Below, in pieces: positions 24,901 to 35,900 of a stretch of DNA of 64,000 bases (positions are counted from its first letter, which is position 1; the number at the start of each line of letters is the position of its first letter). The stretch lies in assembly GCF_000524195.1 (NCBI RefSeq), contig NW_020170426.1:227042-291041 (forward strand). Reading direction: 5' to 3'. Origin of the DNA: Echinococcus granulosus (Eukaryota > Platyhelminthes > Cestoda > Cyclophyllidea > Taeniidae). The notes under the pieces are model-generated. The model saw only the letters and a program-made list of their open reading frames with translations, did not search any database and was not told the origin of the DNA. The position numbers and the translations under genes were made by a program.

Positions 24901-26480
24901 GTTTTTTTGTCTTTCTGGCATATACCCACCAATAAGTAGCGTGTCATGACAACGTCGTGGTGGTATTGTAGTAATTCATAACGTAGAATGTCTTAGCATA
25001 TGTCATCTAGTGCTGACATTTAGACAAGCCTTTTTAAATGTACACCTGCAAAATAAGGTATTTTCTACATTACAGCTGATGAGGCTAAATCTCACGAGGA
25101 CACAACAGGTAGTTGAAAGCAGTGTTTCTCTACGCCAACAGCTCGCAAGTTTCCGAATTGGACGAAGTAAGTCCCATTTTCGATTCAGCGGAATTTCGCG
25201 TAGACATGCTCTGTGATCATATCTATCAAGAATGATTCGAATTTGGGGCTAGATTTAAAAACAGTAAAGTTGATTTCGTCTATTTCTTGTTAGCAAGGAA
25301 GGTTTGCGGTAAACTGATTAATTTATTCCATTCATGGCGTTCCATCAGACCAAGAAGACCTAGTAACTCACCGGTTGTGCTTCTTCGATGTAGTTCGTCC
25401 GTCATTGCCTCCTTTAGTCAGCTGCACAGAAAAATGTTTGGGAAATGTTGTTTTAAGCTGATAGGTTCATCCTAGCGTCCCGAATCATCCCTCAAGCCGT
25501 AACAAGGCATACTAGTACAGAAGAATGCCTTGTTGTTAACGGATGGTAAAGACTTGGATGCCATAGACGTGGACGAGGTTCTATGCCATGGAGATTGATG
25601 AGCCCCATGGCCAAAGAAGTAAAGAGAAAAATTAATGTCGTTCCATTGCACAGTGTCATTCTCGGTGCTCTTCATGGCTAGTCTTCCAGAGAATTGAACA
25701 ACTACCAGGTGGGACCGAAAACGGTATGATGAATTCGAACCACAGGGGAATGCTGCCCATGATTGACGTTGCATGTTTAGGTCTGTACTGCTTTCTCCAC
25801 AAATCATTTGGGGGTAAGACTATAGGCTGGACGACTTTCTGCAGCGGGCGTACTTTTTACTCCAGTCGACCAGTGCTTAAAAGTGGCGCTGGGTAGAGAG
25901 CTATTACACTCCTACACTTTTATAGGGACAGTCGCCTCCAATTACGTATTGCAAGCCTTCCTTTAAGGCCGGTTTCGATTTGTTGAAGCTTGACCTTTTC
26001 GCCGGTGGCTGTTGCACAGAACTCGAATTTGCGGGTTTGCTGGAAGGTGCAGTGTTCAAAAACCTCTCTGTACTGAGCCTACAGACTCAGCTGTTAAGGC
26101 CAGGTAATCGGTCAACGCTAATAGAGTTGTTCTTCGCTGCTGTTACAAATGTGGCGTCCTGAGTCCTCCCTTAAGGCTTAAAATGGCATACCACAGAAGA
26201 CTGGCTCGTTATTAGCATAGAGAAGGGGTGGAGAGAACATATCGCCGTGATGGTTGTAAAAACTGCATGCTTACGGTAAAATGTTGCTTTTAAGTACTAA
26301 TGTAAGCGGTTTTTTAATTCATTCCTTGCAGTGGCGCGTCTATTTCTGCTACAGCTGGCTGAAAGGCAAACCGGAAGTGGTTCAACAACAGCAGCTGAAC
26401 AAGATGTGGATAATGCTGACGATGATCGCGATGATGATGATGATGATGACGGCAGTGACGACCGGGACTCACCTGATTGA
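15979..26480 (+). CDS. DCAF6: DDB1- and CUL4-associated factor 6-like WD40 protein (DCAF6)
   Basis: Predicted substrate receptor of the CUL4-DDB1 ubiquitin ligase. Exons: 15979-16092, 16132-16311, 16352-16459, 16535-16847, 16919-17250, 17309-17399, 19239-19275 (tentative), 19661-19806, 19889-20016, 22115-22268, 24716-24837, 25076-25166, 26332-26480. Phases are consistent and give about 654 residues. The start ATG has strong context (A at -3, G at +4). The N-terminal WD40 block includes VNTIKWDNSGQFILSGGDD, VRLWDTR (157-160) and VRLFDLR (230-233); the WDxR-type motifs are typical DDB1 contacts. A shortened polar linker follows, then the diagnostic C-terminal blades (IKDACFWGEDFIISGSECGH, LQPHPFLPYLAVSGVDYSIK), which match DCAF6 better than DCAF5 or DCAF8. 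The tail is a helix plus an Asp-rich end (DDDRDDDDDDDGSDD). I see no IQ motif in the linker, unlike vertebrate DCAF6. The 37-nt exon is supported only by phase and a strong acceptor. Confidence 0.9.
20017..22114 (+). other. 2.1 kb DCAF6 intron
   Basis: The donor is GTG before GTGAGT and the acceptor is CTCTAG before ATCAAGG, both phase 0. It contains family B repeat copy 2 and no other supported feature. Confidence 0.75.
21205..21345 (+). repeat. dispersed repeat family B, copy 2
   Basis: This aligns with 8239-8391 over about 140 bases. It lies inside the 2.1 kb intron of DCAF6. The sequence AGTTCCAATACGATGC loosely resembles an RNA polymerase III B box, so a tRNA-derived SINE is possible but not shown. 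Confidence 0.6.
22269..24715 (+). other. 2.4 kb DCAF6 intron
   Basis: It splits a Tyr codon between the two C-terminal WD40 blades (phase 1). No gene or clear repeat is seen inside. The roughly 100-codon minus-strand open frame near 22.95-23.25 kb has no recognisable domain. Confidence 0.7.
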
Positions 26481-26683
26481 ATGTCTTTCCGACTAAATGA
26501 TCTTTCATTGTTGCCAACCTGGACGCATGTTATTTGATCGTATTTTAGTACACTATCGAAAGTCCAAGTCCCTTACTCTTACTCCAACTCTAGCGAATCA
26601 CCTGAATGCGAGTCTGGTCTTGTCCAAATCGCCTGCAATTTATGATATCACTATTATTCAGAAATCACGGGATCAGGGTGAGC

Positions 26684-26689
26684 AATAAA
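26684..26689 (+). terminator. DCAF6 polyadenylation signal (AATAAA)
   Basis: A canonical AATAAA lies about 200 bases after the DCAF6 stop codon. Confidence 0.5.
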
Positions 26690-27752
26690 GTACGGTTTCC
26701 GAAGGAAACTGGTTGCCTTTTTGCTAAACTATTTTTCAGTGGATGTTGCGAGAAGTGGAGGTCCCGAAATTGAACGTATGGAGTACCACGTTCACTTTAG
26801 ATAGGTCATAACGGCAATTCAATCAGTCGAATATGTTGTGAATTCCGTCTTTTGAAAGAGGCAAAGCATACTTCACTGAGCCGATGCCTGTTTAGGTGTA
26901 GTAGTAAACCATTCTTACGCAATGGTGTGCCTCGCACGGACTTGGAGTGGACGCGAGTTCAACAACGTTCGGCATTCTAGCATGGTGAATTTCCAACTGT
27001 CAGCGCCCTAAACAGGCTCGCACTGCCATAGATTTGGTATAATAAAAGGAGTTAAATTCACTTGAAATGGGGCTCTCTTGGCTAATGGTAGATTTTGATC
27101 TACTGCTTTCGTAACTACGCAATCTTCATACAGTAAACAAGAAAGTGTTCAAGAGTCTTCTCTAGAGGCATGGATAACAAGGTTGATAAACTTGACGGAA
27201 TCGGACTAGTTCGTGCGTTTCTTAAAGGTTAGATAGCTGCATAAGACTTTCTAAGGTAATTTACTCATTAAAATAATCACCGAAACTTATTATCCTCTCC
27301 TGTGGAGGCAAACCTGCAAAGAATTTTTCTCAATGCTCACCGAGTCCTATCGATCACGTGGCTGGCTCTTAGCCGTGCTTGATGTTTGACTTTTCAAAAG
27401 TGAAAAATTGCATCTACAGTTCACCCCACCTTAGAAATTTAGTGTGGGCTAGATCGTATGGGAATAATGAATAATATTAAATCAAGTTCGGCTCGTAAAG
27501 CAGGTAAATTCTAGGTGGATCCTATGACGGCGGGTTAAAAGTGGGAAAGTAGTGCAACGAGGTACGCCCATGTCACTTATGTTGCATGTATTTTACAGTC
27601 CACTCGATAGAATGAGTAAGCTGAGGAAGATCGTTTCGAGGCAATGACTTTAACGTGATTAGAAACACAAGATCTATTGTTGCTAGATTGACTGTCGTAC
27701 GCAAGGGATTAAGTACATTTATTCACAGCGTACTCCATTTAAAAGTTGTAGT
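26690..27752. other. intergenic, between convergent DCAF6 and POT1
   Basis: No coding region, RNA gene or clear repeat was found here. Confidence 0.5.
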
Positions 27753-27758
27753 TTTATT
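27753..27758 (-). terminator. POT1 polyadenylation signal (AATAAA, minus strand)
   Basis: TTTATT on the plus strand is AATAAA on the minus strand, about 90 bases after the POT1 stop codon at 27846. Confidence 0.5.
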
Positions 27759-27845
27759 AAAATAAGCAATCTATTTATATCAAAAAGGAGAGCTCATTTA
27801 CAGCACGCAAATTGCCATAAGCAACGATAAACAGACCACAATGCC

Positions 27846-30800
27846 TCAGCCTTCAAGATAAACCACTTTAGCTTCACTCTGGCAACTGTTCTGCAAAACC
27901 AGCAGTGTCGCATCAACCCAACCGCCAACACAAGCAGTCCAGGCCTCTTTAATTTCCTCAGCGGCTTTGACTCGCTCCTCCACAGTTGCACCTTTGAAGA
28001 CGGTTCGTAAACACGCACGAAAGGAAGGGAAATGGGCTCCAATCAAAGCCTCAACACCACAGGTCGAGGACACCGCAATCACACGTCCTGAGAAGTCAGC
28101 CAACTCCAAAAGAAAAACTGGTAAAACGTCAAAGCTAGAGGTGGATTCGCATTCACAGATGTGCCTGCGAGGGGAAAGAACATTCGGAGCATTTGGAGGA
28201 AAGGTTGATAATCTAACAACGAACCAGTTAGCCAATTAGCAACTTGCCGATCATCGTCTTGGATTCTTTTAATTCTGCAGCAAGTTCCACACTTAAGAAG
28301 AAAGTGATTAAGAATGTTTTCCGATTTTGAGGGAACAACATCAACAACCCATCCGCAGAATCGAATACGAACCGGGAAGGAAGAGGAGGACTCGCCAACC
28401 GCTCCAAGATCTGTGGGATTGTGCCCGTTGAAGACCACGTAAAATTGTGCTGCTGTCAGCTTAAGGGATAAATTGAAGGAGAATAGTCCAGCGAATGAGT
28501 GAATCCTTTCTGGAATATTAAGTTAGGGAATAAATACTCGTTTGCAGTTTGGTCAGCAGTGGTGGATACATAACACTTACGTTCAATCTCATTTCAACCG
28601 TCATTCATTTGGTTTTAAAAGCTGTCACACGTAAACACTTGCTACCAGAGTCTCGGTGAAAACCAGACCACCAAAACCCAAGTTTTTCGTTGATCCCAAT
28701 ATGACCCCAATTGTTATTGCCTTGACTAGTTCAACTGCTGTCAAAGGACACATGTAACCACCACCGGACAAAGAAAATCCCACATCACTTTTATTGCTAT
28801 CGAACTCCATCAATCTGTTAGTGACACGATTTGATGCATCAATTCCAATACTGTCTCATCCTCCATATTTCCCTCACTGACATTCCCCCAAGTGGTGCAT
28901 GCTACCTTTTCCTAGCATTATACAATCAAATGAGAAATAGATTGTTTAAATCCGATTCAGCTGTTTGTGACACACGATTTGGTGGATTCAGTTATCATAA
29001 TCCAATAGAGAACACAGGTCACATACTTGTGACGTCGGGCTCAGCCAAGAAAACCGGGATGGCACATATACATGATTTGAGATGGGGGTGCCAATAAACA
29101 ATAGCAAGGTCGCAAGCGTGGGTAAAAATATGCCCAGGATTTATGCGTCGGAATACATTTAGAAAAATGATTATAGTCCTGTAATTGAGGAAGGTACTGA
29201 AGAAATTAGCGGCGTTCCTATGTGGAATTTACACTGAAAAAGCTATCGGGTTTCTGGCAAAAGCAGTCGAAACCTATTCTTCCCTCACTGTAGTTTGGGT
29301 GATAACAAAGCAGTGGTAGAGATGCCCATTTCTCCAGTACACCTGGATAAATTGAGTGATAAAAAGTGTCCAGTCGGATCAGTTAAACATGTGGCAGGAT
29401 TGGAGGTGGGGAGTGGCAAACAATGCAGACCATTCTGGAAATATAGAAGCACTTCTAAAGTGGTACACATTCTTGCGTCAATCACTAGAATAAGAATAGT
29501 GTCAAATCTAGATAGTTATGGAATTGCATGGGATAATACAGTTGATATCCACAAAAGTACAAAAACGTAGACCAAACTCATGAGAAATACCCTTGAAAAT
29601 GAAGACAGAACGGATTACAGTTAATATGAAACAGCAATTTCAAACCATTTCTAATCGGGAAGTCCACCCATTTTTACGAAAAATTAGGCAGCAATTAATG
29701 TTCAAAATAGCATACTAGTAAGATGAACCAATATCATGCTGATTCCATCCAACCAGTTGAAGTCGTTGCAGTATGGCTATAAGACCTAACAATCTTCCAA
29801 TTGTTAAACTCAAAATTAATTAAAGTACTAAAGGGAACGATTTGAATCCTCACCATACGCAGGCAGTCCATGTCCTGTGACAATGAAGCAGCGTTTAGCG
29901 GTTGCCGCGCCATTCTACCTAACCTCAGCCTCTCCAGTAAATCCGCTGAAGCCGTTTCCTCTGTCAACAACTCGATTCTACGTCCATAACGATGCCCGCC
30001 TCCATGCATGTCCACTTTGCGTTTATCAGGCTGTAGGAGAAAAAGAAAAACATGAAGCCTTCGTCCATTATCTCTACATAAAGTCCTCAGAACACGCATT
30101 AGCGCACATCGCATTTAGCGGTGCAGTGGAGGTTGTGGAGGCGTATAAGGGTCCCAGGTTTCAGGGACCTGACAGACTCTGCATGTTCGTCAAAGATGAA
30201 GACGCATACAGACCAATCGCCCACTTCTGGCAGAAAGGAATGTCTAGTTATGCAGATAAGTCTGGGATCCATCTGGAATCCATCTTGGGAAGGTGGGTGC
30301 TCCAAGTCCGAAAGTTTGTAGAAAGGAAACAGATCTAAATCATCCCTGGGAGGCTCACCATCCCATAGACAGAGGATGAGATCGTTGGTGACTTCAGTTG
30401 GATAAGTGTATATTGCGACCACCTACAGAAAAGAAGCTAGTAATAATTAACACAGATATGAAAATATTACTGCTTTACAAGTTGTGGCATTACCAATGCG
30501 TAAAATGTTAACGAAAAAAATTAACCTGGGCTTCCGTATTGAAAAATGAGTTCACCTTGACCGAGTGAATTCGAGAAAGATTGTGCGTATCATGTTCCGC
30601 CTGAGCCTAAGAAAAAAATGAGTGTTTTCTTATAAATAACCTTATAAGGGCTCAGCGATTGTGGAGCCTCCTTTTCAAGGGGACATTCGGGTGAATTATA
30701 CCAAGTCCGCAGTTCCTTCACTCGAGACAAATCCTTATCAGTAAACTATAACAAAACGGTTTATGAAGAAATTATATTATACAGTGCAAGTGGAAGTAGA

Positions 30801-31222
30801 TTCGTAGGGAGCTAGCGACGAGTCCACTGTGCCAGGAAAAACCGCTACAGCAAAACCGGCGTTTTCTGACCCGTAGCCTTGCAATCGTCCACGAAAAGTC
30901 GATACGCTTAATCGGTGCATTATTACAATGTCTCCTGGAGAATGTATCTAACGTCGAAGGTAAACATCAGTTGTAAATCACACAAAATTAAAATTACAGG
31001 AGGTAGTTTATCGACATTGTTATTAATAACGGTGACACTGAATTTGTCTCCCTTCAAGGATGGATCACTTATGGATACAAACATAGAAAAGCCACTGCCC
31101 CGGGTTTTCTGAGGAGGCTTAAAAAATTTGACCACAGCAATTATGTTGTGACGTCCCTCTGTGATATTTCGCAAATCTACGAACTCATATTGATGTTGTG
31201 GAGGCACATCAGAAGAAGCCAT
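27846..31222 (-). CDS. POT1: protection of telomeres 1 (POT1)
   Basis: Shelterin subunit that binds the single-stranded telomere overhang. Firm exons (minus): 31222-30998, 30947-30783, 30745-30641, 30606-30526, 30422-30108, 30030-29854; final exons start at 28509 or 28459, and at 28164, ending with TGA at 27846. The start ATG has strong context (G at -3, G at +4). OB fold 1 carries VVKFFKPP (30-37), PGDIVIMHRL and the GYGSENAGFAVAVFPGT segment, closely matching vertebrate POT1. OB fold 2 carries VRSLKPGTLIRLHNLH and HGGGHRYGRRIELL (306-319), which includes the conserved DNA-binding histidine region. The C-terminal part has a CGTCC/CEC cysteine set, then DVLPVFLLELADFSGRV and a helical end, which resemble the split OB3 of vertebrate POT1. 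The linker exon or exons between 29854 and 28509 are uncertain; 29342-29289 is a candidate. Confidence 0.88.
28510..29853 (-). other. unresolved middle of POT1 (introns and possibly one short exon)
   Basis: Exon 6 ends in phase 0. A candidate 54-nt exon at 29342-29289 runs phase 0 to 0 between a pyrimidine-rich CAG acceptor and a GTGAGG donor. It would join in phase to an acceptor before 28459. Alternatively the next exon starts at 28509, which needs another phase. I could not decide. Confidence 0.4.
28850..28930 (+). repeat. possible dispersed repeat family A, copy 3
   Basis: CCCCCAAGTGGTGCATGCT, followed by a CTAGCATTATACAATCA end, resembles the pyrimidine tract plus core of copies 1 and 2. 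It is weaker than the other two copies. It lies in the unresolved middle of the POT1 gene. Confidence 0.35.
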
Positions 31223-32910
31223 TTCGGTAATCCCAATTGTCTTCAATGATTAGCACATGCTTCAAATTACAACAGAAAAAAGTCAATTAATAATTGACCA
31301 ACCATGAAATAACTACATTCAAATAATCAGCATCTATCTATATCAATATATGTTAAGGCAAAAATGAACGCATATAGAAGAGCACCAAACATAGGACTGA
31401 AACATCAACGTTAATTAGCATTCGTTTACGGCTGCAAGGTTTCACCATTTTTCCTAGAAACGTATCCAAGCAAAGTGGCAAGTAGATTAATGCAAGCACA
31501 TAGACATAATAATCCACGAGGAAATCCGACATTTAGCAAAAATTAGACAGGAAAAGTTGGCAATGCCCATTAAACAAGGTGTTTTTGACAAACTTGCTCC
31601 ACAAGCTACGCGCCGTAGCATATATTCATTTCAATTTGCCCCCTTGGTGACATGCTACAAGGGGGCAAAACCTCGTGCCTGAGCTATATTATCGATTTCC
31701 AAAGGAGGACTGGAAGTGGATACCCCATGCAATTTTAGGAAATCACAAGGCCCTAACGCTAAGCAAAATGTCACTTATCAAACAGCCGCCTCTATAAACA
31801 TGTGTAAAACCAAAAAGGTCGCGAAAACAGCGAAAATGGGGCTGCCATTCCTCATCACTCCTCTTTTCTTTCTGCAAATACAACGATTGGGTCTAGGGGC
31901 TTAAACTAAAAAAGACGTCTACTACTGTGTGGGTTATGTAGAGCGACACTGGTCGTACCTTTCCAGGAACCAGTGACATCTGCCTAATCCGGAGGCTGAC
32001 GCACCATGACACCCAAAAACCATAACATGCTACCAAAGCAGCACCCTATAAATGCGTGGAAAAGCCGAGCAGGTATAAGAGGGTAAGAAGCTGTTTATTT
32101 AGTCAGGCGAAATAAACGCGATCGCGCCCCGTTTACTGTAACGTTAGTGTGTCTATAATCAAAAGTGGCAAACAACTAGTAATAAGGCATTAGTAAGTCA
32201 TACAATTGGTAGATTAAACAAAAAATGCAAAATTTTGCACCTTAATGCATAAAGTAACGTGTTTGTCAGATTCCCTGGAAAAATTTTTGAAAATTTGTAT
32301 AAGATGCACCGAGTTGGCAAAAAGTACCAGGGCAACAAATGCGTTTTTACGTGAAAACTGTATAAGCAAGTCACATTTAAAAAAATACAAAACCTTGGGC
32401 GTGTTGTTTTAAAGAATAAGTAATAGTTGTACTTTTCGGCGTTTATCCAACTTTGTTTGGTTTTTGGTGTCCGGTGCTGGACCTCGAGTTGCGGTTTTAA
32501 GCATACTTGCAGTTTTCCTTACCTTTAAAAAGTAGATTCCATTTAAATTTAGCACTTGCATAGATGATTGTTTGCTGTCAGAAGGAGACCTGTGTCATCA
32601 ACGGGAGTGGATATTAAAAACGCTGATGTTTGTTCTGTACATATTTTAGTCGTGCAGAAATTACTAATATGCACATTTAATTGGCTGTTTTTGAGCTTTT
32701 GGACTTTTTGTACCTGTTTTTTTTGACGATCTATCTCTTTTGCCACATCTTTTAGATTTATTTTACCAATCATTATTCGCGGTTTTTTTTGCTTAGCGGC
32801 TTTTGTTTACTACCTATTTGTCTTCAAATTATGTCTTTGCTTTAAGTAGGGTGTATAGTACCTATTTATACCTATTGAACCTGTCTTGTATTTATAGTTT
32901 CCATAATCGG
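31223..32910. other. intergenic between divergent POT1 and TALPID3-like gene
   Basis: No open frame here looks coding. It contains a perfect 12-bp inverted repeat at 31635-31669. The first exon of the TALPID3-like gene could lie in its right-hand end, because the start of that gene is not certain. Confidence 0.5.
31635..31669. repeat. perfect inverted repeat, 12-bp arms, 11-nt loop
   Basis: TTTGCCCCCTTG at 31635-31646 pairs exactly with CAAGGGGGCAAA at 31658-31669. It lies about 410 bp upstream of the POT1 start. It could form a GC-rich hairpin or be the end of a small inverted-repeat element. Confidence 0.8.
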
Positions 32911-35900
32911 ATGCTGCATTGTAAAGTTTGTGGTGGTGATTTATTATTTGGAGATACTCTGCTCTCATCGAATCGTACTTCCTGTAAGTGCACAATGCAG
33001 TTTCCTCCGCATTTTGGCGAGAATTCTAGTGAAGGGTTGGAATTATTGCATCTTCAAAATCGCCAATTTGAAATACTAGTGAGTTAGTGTGCTTGTTATT
33101 TATCCGTTTTGTCTTATGTAAGTTTTCAAATATAAAATTGGACCACTTCAGCACTCCTAATTTCTACATAGTAATTGTTTTTTTATTATTCGCGCCTAGG
33201 ATAACGTTACAGAACTAACCAAAAAAATGCGTTCTCTTGATGCTTCGAAACCATTGGAACACGATGTTGTTGACCATTTGAAAGGCAAAATGTCAGCAGT
33301 CCATCAGCCTATCAGCAAGACCTTGACTAGTATTCCCCGGCGAAATCCATTCCTATCCAAACGCGCAGGTGCGTGGAAATTTGTTTTTTCCTGAAGTTCT
33401 TAACTACCTAATCTTAATTTCTTGAATTTTCTTTGCTGCACGTTTCATGTACTTGAGAAATCGGTAAAATGTGGAGGCATTACTAAAAGCTGCAAATGGT
33501 TTGTGCTTCGCTGATTCCTTCCATTTTTTGGTTTGCAATTGAGTTGATTTACTGTATTAGTATTACTGGTAGAATAAGAATTTGAATTTCATAATTTTAT
33601 CAACAATGCGCTAACTTCAAATGTCAGTGCTTAATTTTGGGAAGGTCCTTAAAAAACAAAGCAATCATGCATGTTTCAAACTTTTAGTAGGCAGTAAGTT
33701 CAGGGAAAAATGTGATATCTTAAATTTGAAGCAGTTTTATTATTTAGTAGTGTTGTATAGTTGATCCCTTGCGTCAACTGGTAAAGTTGTTTCATCGACT
33801 CTTCAAGTTCTAACAGAGAGTGTGGTTTCCGAATCATTATTTGCTTACCCTTGAACATTTATTATCCATTTTTAGTAGATTACTGCATATTTTGGGTTAT
33901 ATTAATCACCGAGACCCAAATATTTTAAGTGATTGTGGCATGCCTTCGGCCTGGTTGTGAATGACCCTTACCTGCTAAAACTGGTTTAAGTGCAAATTTA
34001 TATTTAGCAATGTAATGTTCAGCTAATAACAGTTGTTAATAAAAATATCTAGACTCATTTCATAACTGCAAAGATTCAGGTGTTCCTGGAAAGTTTTCTT
34101 TTGCGTTAATAAGGTGGATCTCAACATTATTTACGTAGATTAAATTATGCTTACTCTCTTTTGTAAGTTAGAGCTTATTTAAGTATTTATATGGTTTTCT
34201 TTCGATAGTGGAAAGAAAAAAATTACACGCTATTATCTGAGCGACTAAAAAAATTGTTGCATTTTTTGATAAAGTGCTACAATTCCGTCTTTTAACCTCT
34301 AGAACCTTTTGAAATGCGATTGCTTGTATGCACATCTTATAAAGAATAGATGTGCGCCAGTTCACAGATATGATACTCTTTGTACTTTTTATCTCTCCGT
34401 TACCTTTAAATGCCCATGGCATTGCATTTTGGTCGATTCTGATGTATGTTATTGAAGCTTACTTTCTCACGAAACGAAGTCACCTCCATTCCAAGGCTAC
34501 GGAAACTGGTTTTTCCTTAAATATGGTATCTGACATTTGAAGGAGGTGCCGTCGTAAAGCATGTAATCCTAATTGCAAATTACTCAAAGATAGATACATT
34601 GTAATCGTTATTGAAAATATTAAAAGGCCTTTAATAAAGACCGTCGTAAGCCTCTTGACTGCCTAATAACTCTTATTTATGAAATCAGTAAATATTCTCA
34701 CACGTTATAATTTTAAACAGGGCTTACGATTATGTTCTTCTTCTACCAATAATGATATAGTTTTATTTTTACTCACTTGTTTAGTTTCACCCTCTTCTGA
34801 GAAAAAACTATCGCAACTGACGCATTATGGAACAAACTCCAATGCTGTCGATCAAGCGGAAATGCGGCCAAGCACTGCTCCTGGAGGACCGATAAGCGAA
34901 TTGTACTTTGAAAGGGAGAGCGTATTGTTTCCTCAATTATTAAACCTTGACGATATATTTATGAACATTTTAGTGCGGATTTACGGGGCATACGTGAGGA
35001 GATCGCAATGTTGCACAGGAAATTTGATGAAGAGCTAAAGGTTTCTGAAACCTTTTTTATAAATACTCTATCTTTCTCTCTAATAGCTGTGGATTTTCTT
35101 AACAGACTGATTTTGTTTCCAAATAGAGCATGCGCGACGTCTTGAATAATAACATAGTTGGAATGGCTAGGCTTTTTGAAACGTCTAAGGCAGCAGCAGA
35201 GGTGAGTGGTCGATTATTTGAAGTGGTTTGCTAAGTGTTTTACTATTCAACGGAAAGTGCAGCACTTTCCGGTTTTGGAGAGATATTATGGTTGCATTTT
35301 GTCAGACTGAGGGCAAGGAAAATACAGCGCCTGGAAGCATCCTAAGCGGGGCTCAGCAAGCTCTCCTCGATGCCACTAGGCGTAGGAGGATGTTTGAGAC
35401 CAGCGTGGCGAATTGTGAGAGATCACGTGCACAGCGTAATATCTTCGACATTCTGGAACACTTAGATGAGTTAGTTTCCTTTGATTCTGTTCAATGATGA
35501 CACGTTGTTTATTTTTTTTCATGGTGGGAAGGTATAGCTTTCTAAATTTATTTTCATAAATTGTGTTTTTGTTCCACGGACTTATGTATAAGTAGCATCA
35601 AGCTATGATCCCTAGCGTGAGTTACAATGAAACAATTTGTTACGTACACCAACCAGGAAGGGGAAGTCATGGAATGGGCTAGTGAGTCCTACCCACATGC
35701 TTTGGCCAATTTAAGTGAGTTTAGAGGTCTATCAATTCTTTCTTCACTCTACAAAACATGCCCATGAATGTAATTTTTCCCGTCTAAATTGTAATGAGAA
35801 ACGGCTCTTTCTTATTCGAGCTTCCGTTAGAAAAATTAATAAAACGTATTTATCTCTAAACAACCCAATCAATACTAACCCTACACTTGGCCCCTCATTC

